Origin: Oscillospiraceae bacterium
GTDB lineage: Bacteria; Bacillota; Clostridia; Oscillospirales; Oscillospiraceae
DNA length: 51,413 nt
NCBI GenBank assembly: GCA_015067585.1
Contig: SVMC01000010.1
Location: 1 to 51,413 of the forward strand
Direction: 5' to 3'
The notes beneath the pieces are model-generated. The model was given only the letters and a program-made list of their open reading frames with translations. It made no database searches and was not told the origin of the DNA. Below, one piece after another: positions 15,208-23,495 of this stretch (within the stretch, counting starts at the first letter, position 1; each line of letters opens with the position of its first letter). Both the position numbers and the translations under genes were made by a program.

Positions 15208-16440
15208 TTAACCAAGCAAGGCAACTGCCACATCGTTGACATTGGTGCCGGTGGGGCCGGTGAAGATGAGGCCACCGGTTTTCTGCAATGCGTGGTAGGC
15301 GTCGTTGTTCTGCAGCACCTGATAGATCTCGAGGCCCTGTGCCTTGAGTTCGGCGGCGGTTTCATAGTCGGTGTAGCCGCCTGCGGCATCGGTGGGGCCG
15401 TCGGTACCGTCGCTGCCGACGCTGAATACTGCGGTGCCGGGGATGCCGGCAATGCCTGCGGCAGCGGCCAGAGCAAGTTCCTGATTGCGGCCGCCCTTGC
15501 CATGACCGGTGAGCTGGACCACCGTCTCACCGCCGGCGATGAAGGCCATTTTCTTGCCGTCGGCGGCATGGGTCTTCAGCACGGAGGCGAGGAAGGAGCC
15601 GGCTTCCTTGGCCTGACAGCAGAGCTGATCCGTCAGCATCACAGGTTCGTAGCCCAATTCCCGGCAAACCTTTGCCGCGGCCACGCACAGCTCCCGGACA
15701 GAGCCGTTGATCTGGGTGGTGACATTGTGGAGTTCCTTGGGAGTTTCCTGAGCAAGCAATTCTCTGGCCTCTTCCGTCAGCTTGAGCTGATATTTTTCCG
15801 CAATGGCGATGGCATCGGCGCAGGTGGAGGTATCGGGTACGGCGGGACCGGAGGCGATCATATCCAGGGGATCTCCTAAAATATCGGAAAGTACGATGGA
15901 GAATACCTTGGCAGGGGCACAGCACTGGGCAAAGCGGCCGCCCTTCACAGCGGAAAGACGCTTACGGATGGTGTTGATCTCTACGATGTCGGCGCCGCAG
16001 GCAAGAAGCTGACCGGTGATATCCTGAAGCACACTGCCGGGCACCAGCGGCTTTTCGAACAGCGCACTGCCGCCGCCGGAGAGCAGGAACAGAACGGTAT
16101 CTTCCGGGCAAAGCTCTGCCACCAGATCCAGCGCCTTCTGGGTGCCTGCAAAGGAGTTTTCATCGGGGACGGGGTGGCCTGCTTCGCAGCAGGTGAAGTT
16201 TGCGATGGGGTCCATGACATGGTCATACTTGGTCACAACGACACCGCTGTCGATGCGGTCGCCAAGGCAGTCATATGCGGCCTTGGCCATCTGCCAGGCG
16301 GCTTTGCCGGCGGCAACCAGTACCACACGGCCGGGGAATTCCTGACCCTTCAGGGCGCGGCTGACGGCCTCATCCGGCTGCACTGCCTTGATGGAAGCGG
16401 AGACGATGGCATCCGCATGGGAACGCAATAATTTATCCAT
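15208..16440 (-). CDS. Glycerate 2-kinase (MOFRL family)
   Basis: It phosphorylates D-glycerate to 2-phosphoglycerate, feeding lower glycolysis. The 410 residues have an N-terminal DUF4147 domain (VAAGKAAWQMAKAA near 42; LFLLSGGGSALFEKPLVPG near 120). A C-terminal MOFRL domain follows (GGRNQELALAAAAG near 315; SVGSDGTDGPTDAAGG near 340). ATG 16440 follows AAAGGA. It is the second gene of a unit with the GntP-type permease and lies beside CdaR, matching glycerate/sugar-diacid clusters of the gar/gud type. Hydroxypyruvate reductase activity was once ascribed to TtuD-type members of this family, but kinase activity is better supported. Confidence 0.9.
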   Translation of the reverse strand: MDKLLRSHADAIVSASIKAVQPDEAVSRALKGQEFPGRVVLVAAGKAAWQMAKAAYDCLGDRIDSGVVVTKYDHVMDPIANFTCCEAGHPVPDENSFAGTQKALDLVAELCPEDTVLFLLSGGGSALFEKPLVPGSVLQDITGQLLACGADIVEINTIRKRLSAVKGGRFAQCCAPAKVFSIVLSDILGDPLDMIASGPAVPDTSTCADAIAIAEKYQLKLTEEARELLAQETPKELHNVTTQINGSVRELCVAAAKVCRELGYEPVMLTDQLCCQAKEAGSFLASVLKTHAADGKKMAFIAGGETVVQLTGHGKGGRNQELALAAAAGIAGIPGTAVFSVGSDGTDGPTDAAGGYTDYETAAELKAQGLEIYQVLQNNDAYHALQKTGGLIFTGPTGTNVNDVAVALLG

Positions 16441-16461
16441 AGTTTCATTTCCTTTCGTGGC

Positions 16462-16493
16462 AAAAGGCAGGACAGCACATGGTCTGTCCTGCC
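16462..16493 (-). terminator. Intercistronic hairpin between permease and kinase genes
   Basis: A perfect 10-bp stem GGCAGGACAG / CTGTCCTGCC with an 8-nt loop. On the minus strand it is followed by TTTTGCC. It probably gives partial termination or mRNA stabilisation within the operon. Confidence 0.6.
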
Positions 16494-16512
16494 TGTATGG
16501 TTTATGGGAAGA

Positions 16513-17871
16513 TCAGAAGATGAAGGACATGATGAGGATGCCGACCATGGCACTGACACCAAGCACCAGAGTCAGGAGGGTCTGGGTCTTGTAGCCCTGA
16601 TCGGGAGTCATTTCACCGAAATTGGTGACGACCCAGAAGAAGGAGTCGTTGGCATGGGAGACGGTCATAGCGCCTGCGCCGATGGCCATAACGGTCAGAG
16701 CGGACAGAGCGGGGGTGTCCAGACCCATCGCGCCCATCAGAGGAGCCAGAATGCCGGCGGTGGTGGTGATGGCTACGGTGGAGGAGCCCTGAGCAGACTT
16801 CAGGATGGCAGCCAGCAGGAACGGGAACAGGATGCCCACGGATTCCAGAATGCCTGCGTTGGAGGTGATGTAGTTCACCATGTCGGTGTTGGCGATGACC
16901 TTGCCCAGAACGCCGCCTGCAGCGGTGACGAACAGGATGGGGCCGGTGACCTTCAGGGTATCGTTGGTGATGGTGTAGAAGTTGTCCATCTTCTTGGCGG
17001 TAGCCAGCTGGATGATGGCGAAGATAGTACCCACGCTCAGAGCGATGACGGGCTTGCCGAAGAAGGTGCAAAGATCGCTCAGAATGCCGGTGAAGCCGGC
17101 CATGGAGGAGATGGAGCCCATAGCCATCAGGATGATGGGAAGAACGATGGGAGCCAGAGCATTGAGGCCGCCGGGCAGCTTGCCGTATTCGGCAACCAGC
17201 TGCTCATAGGTCTTCACGACTTCGTCAGCGGAGACCAGTTCGTCAGCGCTCTTGACCTTCTTGCCGATGAACTTGGCGAAGATCAGGCCGCCGATCAGGG
17301 GCAGGATGGAAGCGGCAAGGCCGAGGCCCATGACAAGCAGCAGGTTGTTGCCGATGCCCAGGGTGTTGGCTGCGGCGATGGGGCCGGGAGTGGGAGGAAT
17401 GAAGACATGGGAGATGTAAAGGCCAGCGGACAGTGCCACGGTCATGGCAACGCTGGAGGTGCCGGTCTTCTTGACCAGAGCCTTACGGATGGGGTCGAGG
17501 ATGACGAAACCGCTGTCGCAGAACACGGGGATGGAAACGACCCAGCCCATGAGCTCAATGGCCAGCTCGGGGTTCTTCTGACCGACCAGTTTGACTACCA
17601 TGTCAGCCAGCTTGAGGGCAGCGCCGGTCTGCTCCAGAATGGAGCCGATGAGAGCGCCGAGGATGATGACGATACCGATGGAGCTGAAGGTGCCGGAGAA
17701 GCCGGCGCCGATGACATCAGCGATATCGACCAGAGGGATGCCTGCCACCAGAGCGAGGATCAGGGAAACGCCCATGATGGAAAGGAAGGGGTGGACCTTG
17801 AATTTGGAGATTGCCACGATCATGACAACCACTGCGAGGACAAAGACGATGATTAAGGGAAGGCCGGTCAT
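16513..17871 (-). CDS. GntP-family organic acid permease
   Basis: This is a proton-coupled permease of the gluconate/glycerate GntP family, 452 residues with 12 or more hydrophobic segments. Characteristic stretches are VIILGALIGSILEQTGAA (about 64-81), VSIPVFCDSGFVILDP (about 112-127) and SHVFIPPTPGPIAA (about 155-168). The start at 17871 is chosen for AGGAGG 8 nt upstream; an upstream in-frame ATG would add a basic, unlikely N-terminus. Next to glycerate kinase the likely substrate is glycerate, though gluconate or another sugar acid is possible. A palindrome upstream of its promoter suggests CdaR activation. Confidence 0.9.
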   Translation of the reverse strand: MTGLPLIIVFVLAVVVMIVAISKFKVHPFLSIMGVSLILALVAGIPLVDIADVIGAGFSGTFSSIGIVIILGALIGSILEQTGAALKLADMVVKLVGQKNPELAIELMGWVVSIPVFCDSGFVILDPIRKALVKKTGTSSVAMTVALSAGLYISHVFIPPTPGPIAAANTLGIGNNLLLVMGLGLAASILPLIGGLIFAKFIGKKVKSADELVSADEVVKTYEQLVAEYGKLPGGLNALAPIVLPIILMAMGSISSMAGFTGILSDLCTFFGKPVIALSVGTIFAIIQLATAKKMDNFYTITNDTLKVTGPILFVTAAGGVLGKVIANTDMVNYITSNAGILESVGILFPFLLAAILKSAQGSSTVAITTTAGILAPLMGAMGLDTPALSALTVMAIGAGAMTVSHANDSFFWVVTNFGEMTPDQGYKTQTLLTLVLGVSAMVGILIMSFIF

Positions 17872-17943
17872 ATGGATTTTCCTCCTGTTTCTTTTTGCGA
17901 AATGCACAGAAAACGGCCCGGTGCATCCCGCTTGTATGGTATT

Positions 17944-17972
17944 AGTTTATAAGAAACTGTCGAAAAATGCAA
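17944..17972 (-). promoter_or_regulatory. Promoter of the permease-glycerate kinase operon
   Basis: On the minus strand: TTGCAT (17967-17972), 17-nt spacer, TAAACT (17944-17949). Both hexamers are off-consensus, as expected for an activator-dependent promoter. Confidence 0.55.
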
Positions 17973-18002
17973 TGTTTCCCAAAACGCAAAACAGAAGAAA
18001 AA

Positions 18003-18020
18003 TTTGTTCCCGGGAACAAA
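18003..18020. promoter_or_regulatory. Candidate CdaR operator (18-bp perfect palindrome)
   Basis: TTTGTTCCCGGGAACAAA is perfectly symmetric. It lies 30 bp upstream of the permease -35, centred near -74, a class-I activator position. The cdaR product is the obvious candidate ligand because it is encoded next to it. Confidence 0.6.
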
Positions 18021-18043
18021 GAATGACAAAATTCAGCAAGAAA

Positions 18044-18062
18044 TTTGTATCAAAGGAACAAA
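18044..18062. promoter_or_regulatory. Second, imperfect operator-like site at the cdaR 3' end
   Basis: TTTGT-N9-ACAAA, with GGAACAAA identical to one arm of the 18003-18020 palindrome. It overlaps the last codons of cdaR. Confidence 0.35.
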
Positions 18063-19207
18063 TCTCCGTCATTCTGGCTAAGATCCAGATAAAAGAGCAC
18101 CGCAAGGTACAGGGAAGGCGCGTGGCTCGGCTTTCTGACATCGAGACCGGTCAGCTCTGCCAGCCGCTTGAGCCGGTACTGAAGGGTGTTTTTGTGGATG
18201 AAAAGCTGGTCTGCCGCCTGATGCAGGGAACCTTCCGCGGCAAAGTATGCCTTGAGCAGGGTGATGTAATCATTGACATCAGATCGGCTGATGCCCTGAA
18301 ATACCTTGTGAAGATAGCTGTATTTCTGGTCACGGGAGAGGTGATCCAGAATCAGTTCCGCATTGAGCATTTCGTAGCGAATGATGTTGAGGGGGGTGTA
18401 GGCGGCGGTGTGCCAGGCACGGTTGGCCTGCAGGTAGGCGGTGTGGATGTCCTTTGCGTTGCCATCAATGCCGAAGATCAGCTCGATGCCGAGGGCTTGC
18501 TCCACCATTCCGCTCAGCTCCTGACACAGCGCCGTCAGCTCCTGCGTGGTTCGTTTTTGCACCAGAAGGATCTGACGGGCGGCATTTCGCAGAATGATGC
18601 AGCTTTGCTCGCTCAGCTTTGCGCTGACGATGCCCTCCATCCGGGCAATGAGGAGCTGACCTTCCAGAGAACCGGTATAGTAGTCCCTGTTTTTGGGGGA
18701 GGCCACGATACACCGCCGGGGTGTGCGGATGTCGATGCCAAGGGCATAGCCGCGTTCCGACAGAGCCTGGGGATTGCTCAGACCGCTGCCAAGGATCCAG
18801 TCCTCCAAAAAGCGGCTTCGTACCCGCTGATCCATCTGACGGGTGTCGATGTCGATGCGCTCCCGGATCAGAATTTCCGCCATTTTTTTGACGATCTGGC
18901 CGTATTTGATCACATCTTCATAATTGCCGGTGATGCCGATGACACCCTGCGTTACGCCATCTACTTCGATGGGCAGATTGATGCCCTGATGCACATTGGG
19001 GATCTGGGTTTCCAGCTCCGGTGTGATATAGAATTCCTTCAGATGATTCTGAATGATGCGGTAGGCACCTTCGTGGAAGTTGCCGATGCGGGAGGGATCG
19101 TTGCTGGCGATGATATGCCCTGTTTCGTCCATCAGATTGATGTTCTGCCGTACTAGTTTGCCGATCTCCTGCACGATCTGCTGGGCGCTGTTTTTGGAAA
19201 GTCGCAT
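18050..19207 (-). CDS. cdaR: CdaR/SdaR-type sugar-diacid and glycerate regulator
   Basis: The protein has 385 residues. The N-terminal putative diacid-recognition domain (about 1-135) contains LVRQNINLMDETGHIIASND and HQGINLPIEVDGVTQGVIGI. A GGDEF-like middle region (about 140-300) and a C-terminal PucR-type helix-turn-helix follow, with DQLFIHKNTLQYRLKRLAEL (about 342-361). Family members activate glucarate, galactarate or glycerate uptake genes. The second ATG of an ATGGCCATG pair is preferred because it lies 7 nt from GGAGG. It has its own promoter and lies just upstream of the operon it probably controls. Confidence 0.9.
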   Translation of the reverse strand: MRLSKNSAQQIVQEIGKLVRQNINLMDETGHIIASNDPSRIGNFHEGAYRIIQNHLKEFYITPELETQIPNVHQGINLPIEVDGVTQGVIGITGNYEDVIKYGQIVKKMAEILIRERIDIDTRQMDQRVRSRFLEDWILGSGLSNPQALSERGYALGIDIRTPRRCIVASPKNRDYYTGSLEGQLLIARMEGIVSAKLSEQSCIILRNAARQILLVQKRTTQELTALCQELSGMVEQALGIELIFGIDGNAKDIHTAYLQANRAWHTAAYTPLNIIRYEMLNAELILDHLSRDQKYSYLHKVFQGISRSDVNDYITLLKAYFAAEGSLHQAADQLFIHKNTLQYRLKRLAELTGLDVRKPSHAPSLYLAVLFYLDLSQNDGDLFL

Positions 19208-19235
19208 GGCCATTCCTCCAACTGTAGTTTTCCAA

Positions 19236-19264
19236 ATTGTACCATGCTTTATAGGATGGCGCAA
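19236..19264 (-). promoter_or_regulatory. Promoter of cdaR
   Basis: On the minus strand: TTGCGC (19259-19264), 17-nt spacer, TACAAT (19236-19241). Confidence 0.65.
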
Positions 19265-19295
19265 TAGAGTAAGGGCCAATTTCCGACACAGATTA

Positions 19296-19336
19296 CAAGC
19301 AAAGCCTCCCCGTTTGCTTCAGGGAGGCTTTGCTTG
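19296..19336 (-). terminator. Terminator-like hairpin after the yqeB-selD-GNAT operon
   Basis: A 15-bp perfect stem CAAGCAAAGCCTCCC / GGGAGGCTTTGCTTG with an 11-nt loop, between the GNAT stop codon and cdaR. The minus-strand U-tract is poor. Confidence 0.65.
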
Positions 19337-19420
19337 CATCAAAACTTTGTCTTTTTCAATTGGGAAAAGCTTTTTCGGGCTGCGGACCGTGCGGGAACTG
19401 TCGAGATTTCCGCGCTTCGT

Positions 19421-20422
19421 TTATTCTGTTGCCTCTTTTCCGGCTTCCGGATTGATTTGGATCAGCTGCAAAAGCCGTTCCTTATCCTGCTTTGTGAGGA
19501 GCAGGCAGGACAGGGGCAGGGTGTCGTTTTTCAGCCGCTTCTGGCGCAGGGCCTTGCGGGTGCGCTTGGGAAGGGCAGCAAAGAAGGCATCGGGATCTTT
19601 CGGGATCAGCTCGATGGTCTTCTCCTTACGGCCAAATTCCGCACCGGCAAGCTCTGACCAGGCATAGCTTCCGTGAAGTGCCCGATCCACAAGGCGGTTT
19701 TTGATGCCCTCAGGGCCAAGCTCGATGCCGCCGCCCTTTCTGAGGCGGGTAAAGATCATCAGACAGCCGGGCAGGGCAAAAAGCGCAAGCAGCGGGAGCA
19801 TCAGCCAGCCGGAGCCGGTTCTGAAAATCACATCTGCGATCAATCCCACCGCCAGCAGCATTGCCAGACCGTAAAGCCCCAGAGAGGCCGCCAAAAGCTT
19901 GCGGCGCTTTTGCTCGCTCTGGGGGATCCAAAGCTTGGCGGGTCGGGCAAAGGCAAGGCGGTCTGTGCCGTCGTAGGTCTTGATCATGCCGCAGTGTGCA
20001 AAGCCATTTTTGAGCATGGCCCGCTGCATGGGCAGATTATCCGCATGGGTGTCCGCCCGAAGCTGCTGACATCTCGCCCAGCACCAGTCGAGGCAGAAGC
20101 CTGCCACGCCCCGTCCGGGGGTTCCCACCGCAATGCGGTGCAGTACACCATAGGACTCAGATTCCGGCCAGCTTCCGTCCCAGATCTCATGATAGGTGGG
20201 ATCATCCGCATCCGCTTCAAAGGAGAACACGCCCAAAAGCTCCTCTCCCTCACAGCAAACGAAGCTGTGGCCCTCTTCAATATCCAGTGCCACCCGCTCC
20301 CGCTTGGGTTCGGTACTGCCCCACTGGGTGGGGTTGCCCTGCTGGCGCATGAAGTCCCGCGCCCTGGCGTAGATTTCCATTACTTCATCAAGTTCTTCCG
20401 GCTTTGTCAGGCGTATGAACAT
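19421..20422 (-). CDS. GNAT acetyltransferase fused to an STM3941-like membrane domain
   Basis: 333 residues. Residues 1-165 form a GNAT N-acetyltransferase domain (FIRLTKPEELDEVMEIYARA; YGVLHRIAVGTPGRGVAGF as the acetyl-CoA-binding region; NLPMQRAMLKNGFAHCGMI). Two transmembrane helices follow (about 180-225). The C-terminal domain has the STM3941-family pattern GIELGPEGIKNR, AWSELAGAEF and IELIPKDPDAFF. ATG 20422 has GGAGAG 6 nt upstream. It is the last gene of the yqeB-selD unit, 18 nt after selD. The substrate is unknown and no link to selenium chemistry can be shown. The fusion places an acyltransferase at the membrane face. Confidence 0.75.
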   Translation of the reverse strand: MFIRLTKPEELDEVMEIYARARDFMRQQGNPTQWGSTEPKRERVALDIEEGHSFVCCEGEELLGVFSFEADADDPTYHEIWDGSWPESESYGVLHRIAVGTPGRGVAGFCLDWCWARCQQLRADTHADNLPMQRAMLKNGFAHCGMIKTYDGTDRLAFARPAKLWIPQSEQKRRKLLAASLGLYGLAMLLAVGLIADVIFRTGSGWLMLPLLALFALPGCLMIFTRLRKGGGIELGPEGIKNRLVDRALHGSYAWSELAGAEFGRKEKTIELIPKDPDAFFAALPKRTRKALRQKRLKNDTLPLSCLLLTKQDKERLLQLIQINPEAGKEATE

Positions 20423-20439
20423 AGAATACTCTCCAATCA

Positions 20440-21483
20440 TCAATCATTATGCAGGAAAATACGCTTTCCGCCCCGGTAGGCCTGTACCGTGCCGACACGC
20501 TGGGGACAGGGTACTGCACCCTGCAGCGCTTCCCAAAGAGCCTCGGCATCCGCCGGGTCTGCGGCGATGAGCAGCCCGCCGGAGGTCTGGGGATCATAGA
20601 GAAGATCCTGCAGATGGAGGGGCGTATTGCCCGGCTCCACATGGTGCTCTGCAAAATTGCGGTTTCGGTACATTCCGGCAGGCAGAATGCCCATTTGCGC
20701 CAGCTCCGACGCTTCGTCATAGAAAGCTACCCCATCCACATGAAGATGGATCTCCACATCGCTGCCGGTGGCCATCTCCACAAGATGGCCCAGCATACCG
20801 AAGCCTGTCACATCGGTGCAGGCATGGATGCGGTAGTTTACCATAATATCTCTGGCAGAGCGGTTCAGTGTCATCATCATCTCCTGCACCCGCCCGATGG
20901 CCCCCTCCGGCAGCAGGTCTGCCCGCTGGGCGGTGGTCATCACGCCGGTGCCGAGAGGCTTGGTATAGAACAGCACATCTCCCGGCTTTGCGCCGGAGTT
21001 GGTGAGAAGCTTTTCCGGATGCACAAAGCCGGTGACGGCAAGGCCGTACTTCGGCTCGGGATCCAGAATGCTGTGACCGCCGGTGATGAGAGCGCCCGCT
21101 TCATACACCTTGTCATATCCGCCCCGCAGGATGGCGTGGACGGCTTCCCGGGGCAGGTCCTCCGGCACTGCCATGATGTTCAGCGCCAGCTTCGGTTCAC
21201 CGCCCATGGCATACACATCGGAAAGAGCATTGGCCGCCGCAATGGCACCAAAGGTATAGGGATCATCATCAATGGGCGGGAAAAAGTCCACCGTCTGCAC
21301 CAGTGCCAGTTCCGGGCTGACACGGTAAACGGAAGCATCGTCACTTTTGTCGAAGCCTACCAGCAGATTGGGGTCTTCCCGCACACGAATGCCCTCCAAA
21401 AGCTTTGCCAGCACACCCGCGCCAACCTTTGCGCCGCAGCCGGCGCAGGAGGCCAGTTTCGTCAGTTTGATATCTTCCATCAT
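20440..21483 (-). CDS. selD: Selenide, water dikinase (selenophosphate synthetase)
   Basis: It makes selenophosphate from selenide and ATP. 347 residues; the active-site loop LASCAGCGAKV near residue 16 has Cys and not Sec at the catalytic place, followed by the conserved Lys. Other motifs are DFFPPIDDDPYTFGAIAAAN, ALSDVYAMGGEP, GGHSI and DVTGFGMLGHL. The start overlaps the yqeB stop by one base (TAATG), with AAAGGAG upstream; a second ATG follows directly. Pairing with yqeB points to selenium use in a molybdenum hydroxylase cofactor. Supply of selenoproteins or seleno-tRNA is also possible, but no selA/selB is in the window. Confidence 0.95.
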   Translation of the reverse strand: MMEDIKLTKLASCAGCGAKVGAGVLAKLLEGIRVREDPNLLVGFDKSDDASVYRVSPELALVQTVDFFPPIDDDPYTFGAIAAANALSDVYAMGGEPKLALNIMAVPEDLPREAVHAILRGGYDKVYEAGALITGGHSILDPEPKYGLAVTGFVHPEKLLTNSGAKPGDVLFYTKPLGTGVMTTAQRADLLPEGAIGRVQEMMMTLNRSARDIMVNYRIHACTDVTGFGMLGHLVEMATGSDVEIHLHVDGVAFYDEASELAQMGILPAGMYRNRNFAEHHVEPGNTPLHLQDLLYDPQTSGGLLIAADPADAEALWEALQGAVPCPQRVGTVQAYRGGKRIFLHND

Positions 21484-22280
21484 TACCGCTCCTTTAACAC
21501 ACCGGAAAGCTGAAGGATCGCTTCCAGCACGCCTCCGCCCACGGCCAGTGCCTTGTCAGAGGCCCGATTGCAGTAGTCCTCTACCCCTCTGGGGTCCACA
21601 TCGCCGCATTTCATTCCTTTATAAACAGGCACACCGTCGGCAAGCAGCCCACGAAGGGTTCCGCCCAGCTTGCAGCACATGGGAACACCCGCTACCTCCG
21701 CGGCAATGTCGCCGGGATTGACCCGGTCGCCAATTTCCCGCACCTGACGGAAAATACCATCCGCAGGGGCACGGAGAAGGCGATCGGCACTGTGGCCCGC
21801 GATCACGCCGGGAATGCCGGTATTGGCCTGGGCGCTTCCCTTCAGGATCACTCTGCCCAGGTCATGCCCCCGCATGGTCTCCACCACTGCGTGGCAATCC
21901 ACACCTGCGGTAAAGCCGGGGCCAACCCCCACCACTACCGGAGCATCGGTCAGCTTCGTGCCAAGATTTCGCTTGGCAAGGATGGCATCCACCACCCCAT
22001 CGGGACGAAGGGCGGCGACAGCGCTGCCGTCAGGGTCCACCAAAACAGCGATCTCCCCATGCTCTGCCAACTGCCTTGCCTCATTTGCATCGGAGGCCAA
22101 GCGGGCGGTCACACCCTCCACGCACCAGCTTCCAAATAAAACTGCCTGAGAAAAACACACCGTCCGACGAATTGCCGTAGGTGCGGGCAGTTCCAGCATC
22201 ACAAGCTTCATGCCGCTGCGCCAAAGCCGCAGGGCGATGCCTGTGGCGATGTCGCCTGCGCCCCGTATTACCACCAGCAT
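21483..22280 (-). CDS. yqeB: YqeB, selenium-dependent molybdenum hydroxylase maturation protein
   Basis: This 265-residue protein belongs to the EF2563/YqeB family, a comparative-genomics marker for selenium-dependent molybdenum hydroxylases. A Rossmann-type start VIRGAGDIATGIALRLWRSG (about 3-22) is followed by VVVGVGPGFTAGVDCHAVVE, SADRLLRAPADGIF and GMKCGDVDPRG near the C-terminus. ATG 22280 has AAAGGAGG 8 nt upstream. It is first in the operon with selD and divergent from a ModE-like regulator. The hydroxylase structural genes are not in this window. Confidence 0.9.
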   Translation of the reverse strand: MLVVIRGAGDIATGIALRLWRSGMKLVMLELPAPTAIRRTVCFSQAVLFGSWCVEGVTARLASDANEARQLAEHGEIAVLVDPDGSAVAALRPDGVVDAILAKRNLGTKLTDAPVVVGVGPGFTAGVDCHAVVETMRGHDLGRVILKGSAQANTGIPGVIAGHSADRLLRAPADGIFRQVREIGDRVNPGDIAAEVAGVPMCCKLGGTLRGLLADGVPVYKGMKCGDVDPRGVEDYCNRASDKALAVGGGVLEAILQLSGVLKER

Positions 22281-22311
22281 GGCTCTGCCTCCTTTGCGTG
22301 ATTCTTGTTTA

Positions 22312-22340
22312 AGATTATCATTTCTTCGCGCAAAGGTCAA
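22312..22340 (-). promoter_or_regulatory. Promoter of yqeB-selD-GNAT
   Basis: On the minus strand: TTGACC (22335-22340), 17-nt spacer, TAATCT (22312-22317) with an upstream TGA extending the -10. It lies back-to-back with the ModE-like gene promoter, 7 bp away. Confidence 0.75.
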
Positions 22341-22347
22341 GAAGCCG

Positions 22348-22376
22348 TTGACGCAATTCTCCCAGAATGCTAAAAT
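22348..22376 (+). promoter_or_regulatory. Promoter of the ModE-like regulator
   Basis: TTGACG (22348-22353), 17-nt spacer, TAAAAT (22371-22376). Confidence 0.75.
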
Positions 22377-22406
22377 GAGATAAAATGGAGCAAGGAGGGC
22401 ACGGCT

Positions 22407-22748
22407 GTGGAAAAGATGCTTCGTCCGGTTTTGAAAATTCAGCTCTATGGGGAAGAAAAGTGCTTTGGCCCCGGCATTGCGGAGCTGCTGCGGCAGGTGG
22501 AGCGGCACAATTCCCTCCGGCAGGCAGCGCAGGCCATGGACATGGCCTATTCCAAAGCATGGACCATGGTGCAGCGCTGTGAAGGGGTGCTGGGTTTCTC
22601 CCTTCTGGCCTCCACCACAGGCGGCCGCCACGGCGGCGGTGCCGCCCTGACCCCGGATGCCAAAGACCTGCTTATCCGCTATGATGCCTACTGCGCTGCC
22701 CTGCAAAAGGAAGCTGCCCGGCTGTTTGACAAACATTTTGGGGGATAA
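22407..22748 (+). CDS. ModE-like winged helix regulator (DNA-binding domain only)
   Basis: 113 residues from GTG 22407, which has AAGGAGG 8 nt upstream. The sequence is the LysR/ModE-type winged helix: GPGIAELLRQVERHNSLRQAAQAMDMAYSKAW, split as helix, turn and recognition helix (about 20-52), then GGRHGGGAALTPDAKDLLIRY. It lacks the molybdate-binding TOBE domains of full-length ModE. Stand-alone members commonly lie beside molybdenum-enzyme genes. Divergent placement against yqeB-selD suggests it regulates them; this is inference. Confidence 0.8.
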   Translation: MEKMLRPVLKIQLYGEEKCFGPGIAELLRQVERHNSLRQAAQAMDMAYSKAWTMVQRCEGVLGFSLLASTTGGRHGGGAALTPDAKDLLIRYDAYCAALQKEAARLFDKHFGG

Positions 22749-22755
22749 TGCTATG

Positions 22756-22787
22756 TACCCGCACCGACGACACGGTGCGGGTATTTT
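22756..22787 (+). terminator. Terminator between convergent ModE-like and SpoIIQ-like genes
   Basis: An 11-bp stem TACCCGCACCG / CGGTGCGGGTA with a 6-nt loop, then TTTT on the plus strand. Confidence 0.85.
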
Positions 22788-22789
22788 GC

Positions 22790-23476
22790 TCAAAAATCAA
22801 AATAGTCCGTGGGATTCAGGGAAACCGCGTCACAGCACAGTTCAAAGTGGAGATGATCCGTCATCCCCGCCTCCAAAAGAGCGGTGGTACCCACAGCGCC
22901 GATGGTTTCACCCTGCAGCACCTCATCACCCACAGCCACCGTGGGAACGGGGTCCAGATTGCAGTAGCGGGTCAGATAGCCGTCCCGATGGCTGACGGTC
23001 ACCACGGTACCAAGGGAGTCATCCTCATAGATGGATGCCACCGTGCCATCCGCAGCAGCCCGAACCTCTGCACCCACATAGGAGCAGATGTCAATGCCGT
23101 CATGGGTGCGCCAATCCCGGGTGGTGGAGTTGTAGCTCAGATGCTCCATGGCATAAAGCTGTGCCAGATCACCTTCCACAGGCATGATCATGGTAAATGC
23201 GGTGGGTTCCTCCTCCGGCTCCGGGGTCACATCCGGCAGCACAGCGGCTGCATCCACGGAATCTCCCGCATTGCGCTGGGCAGGCGGGGTGGATTCCTCA
23301 TCCGTGGGTTCCTCCACGACCTGGGGTACTCCGGCGGAAGAAAGCTGTGCTTCTCCGGGATCCTGCCGGGTGATAAAGAGATAGCCGGAAACGCCCACGG
23401 CCAGGGCGCAGATCAGTGCCACAATGTAGTAGCCCCGCTTCTGCAGAAAATCTTTAAAACGGTTGTTATTATGCAT
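22790..23476 (-). CDS. spoIIQ: SpoIIQ-like M23 peptidase
   Basis: This 228-residue membrane-anchored protein has a short cytoplasmic N-terminus, a transmembrane helix (about 17-36), an acidic/proline-rich linker (about 38-92) and an M23/LytM domain (about 95-225). The metal ligands are present: H125 and D129 in RTHDGIDI, and H208-x-H210 in DHLHFEL. SpoIIQ on the forespore membrane pairs with SpoIIIAH during engulfment; clostridial forms often keep these ligands. ATG 23476 has GGAGGT 7 nt upstream; an earlier ATG lies too near the site. A sigma-F-like promoter precedes it. A vegetative M23 endopeptidase is the alternative. Confidence 0.65.
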   Translation of the reverse strand: MHNNNRFKDFLQKRGYYIVALICALAVGVSGYLFITRQDPGEAQLSSAGVPQVVEEPTDEESTPPAQRNAGDSVDAAAVLPDVTPEPEEEPTAFTMIMPVEGDLAQLYAMEHLSYNSTTRDWRTHDGIDICSYVGAEVRAAADGTVASIYEDDSLGTVVTVSHRDGYLTRYCNLDPVPTVAVGDEVLQGETIGAVGTTALLEAGMTDHLHFELCCDAVSLNPTDYFDF

Positions 23477-23495
23477 ATCATGCACCTCCGCAGTG

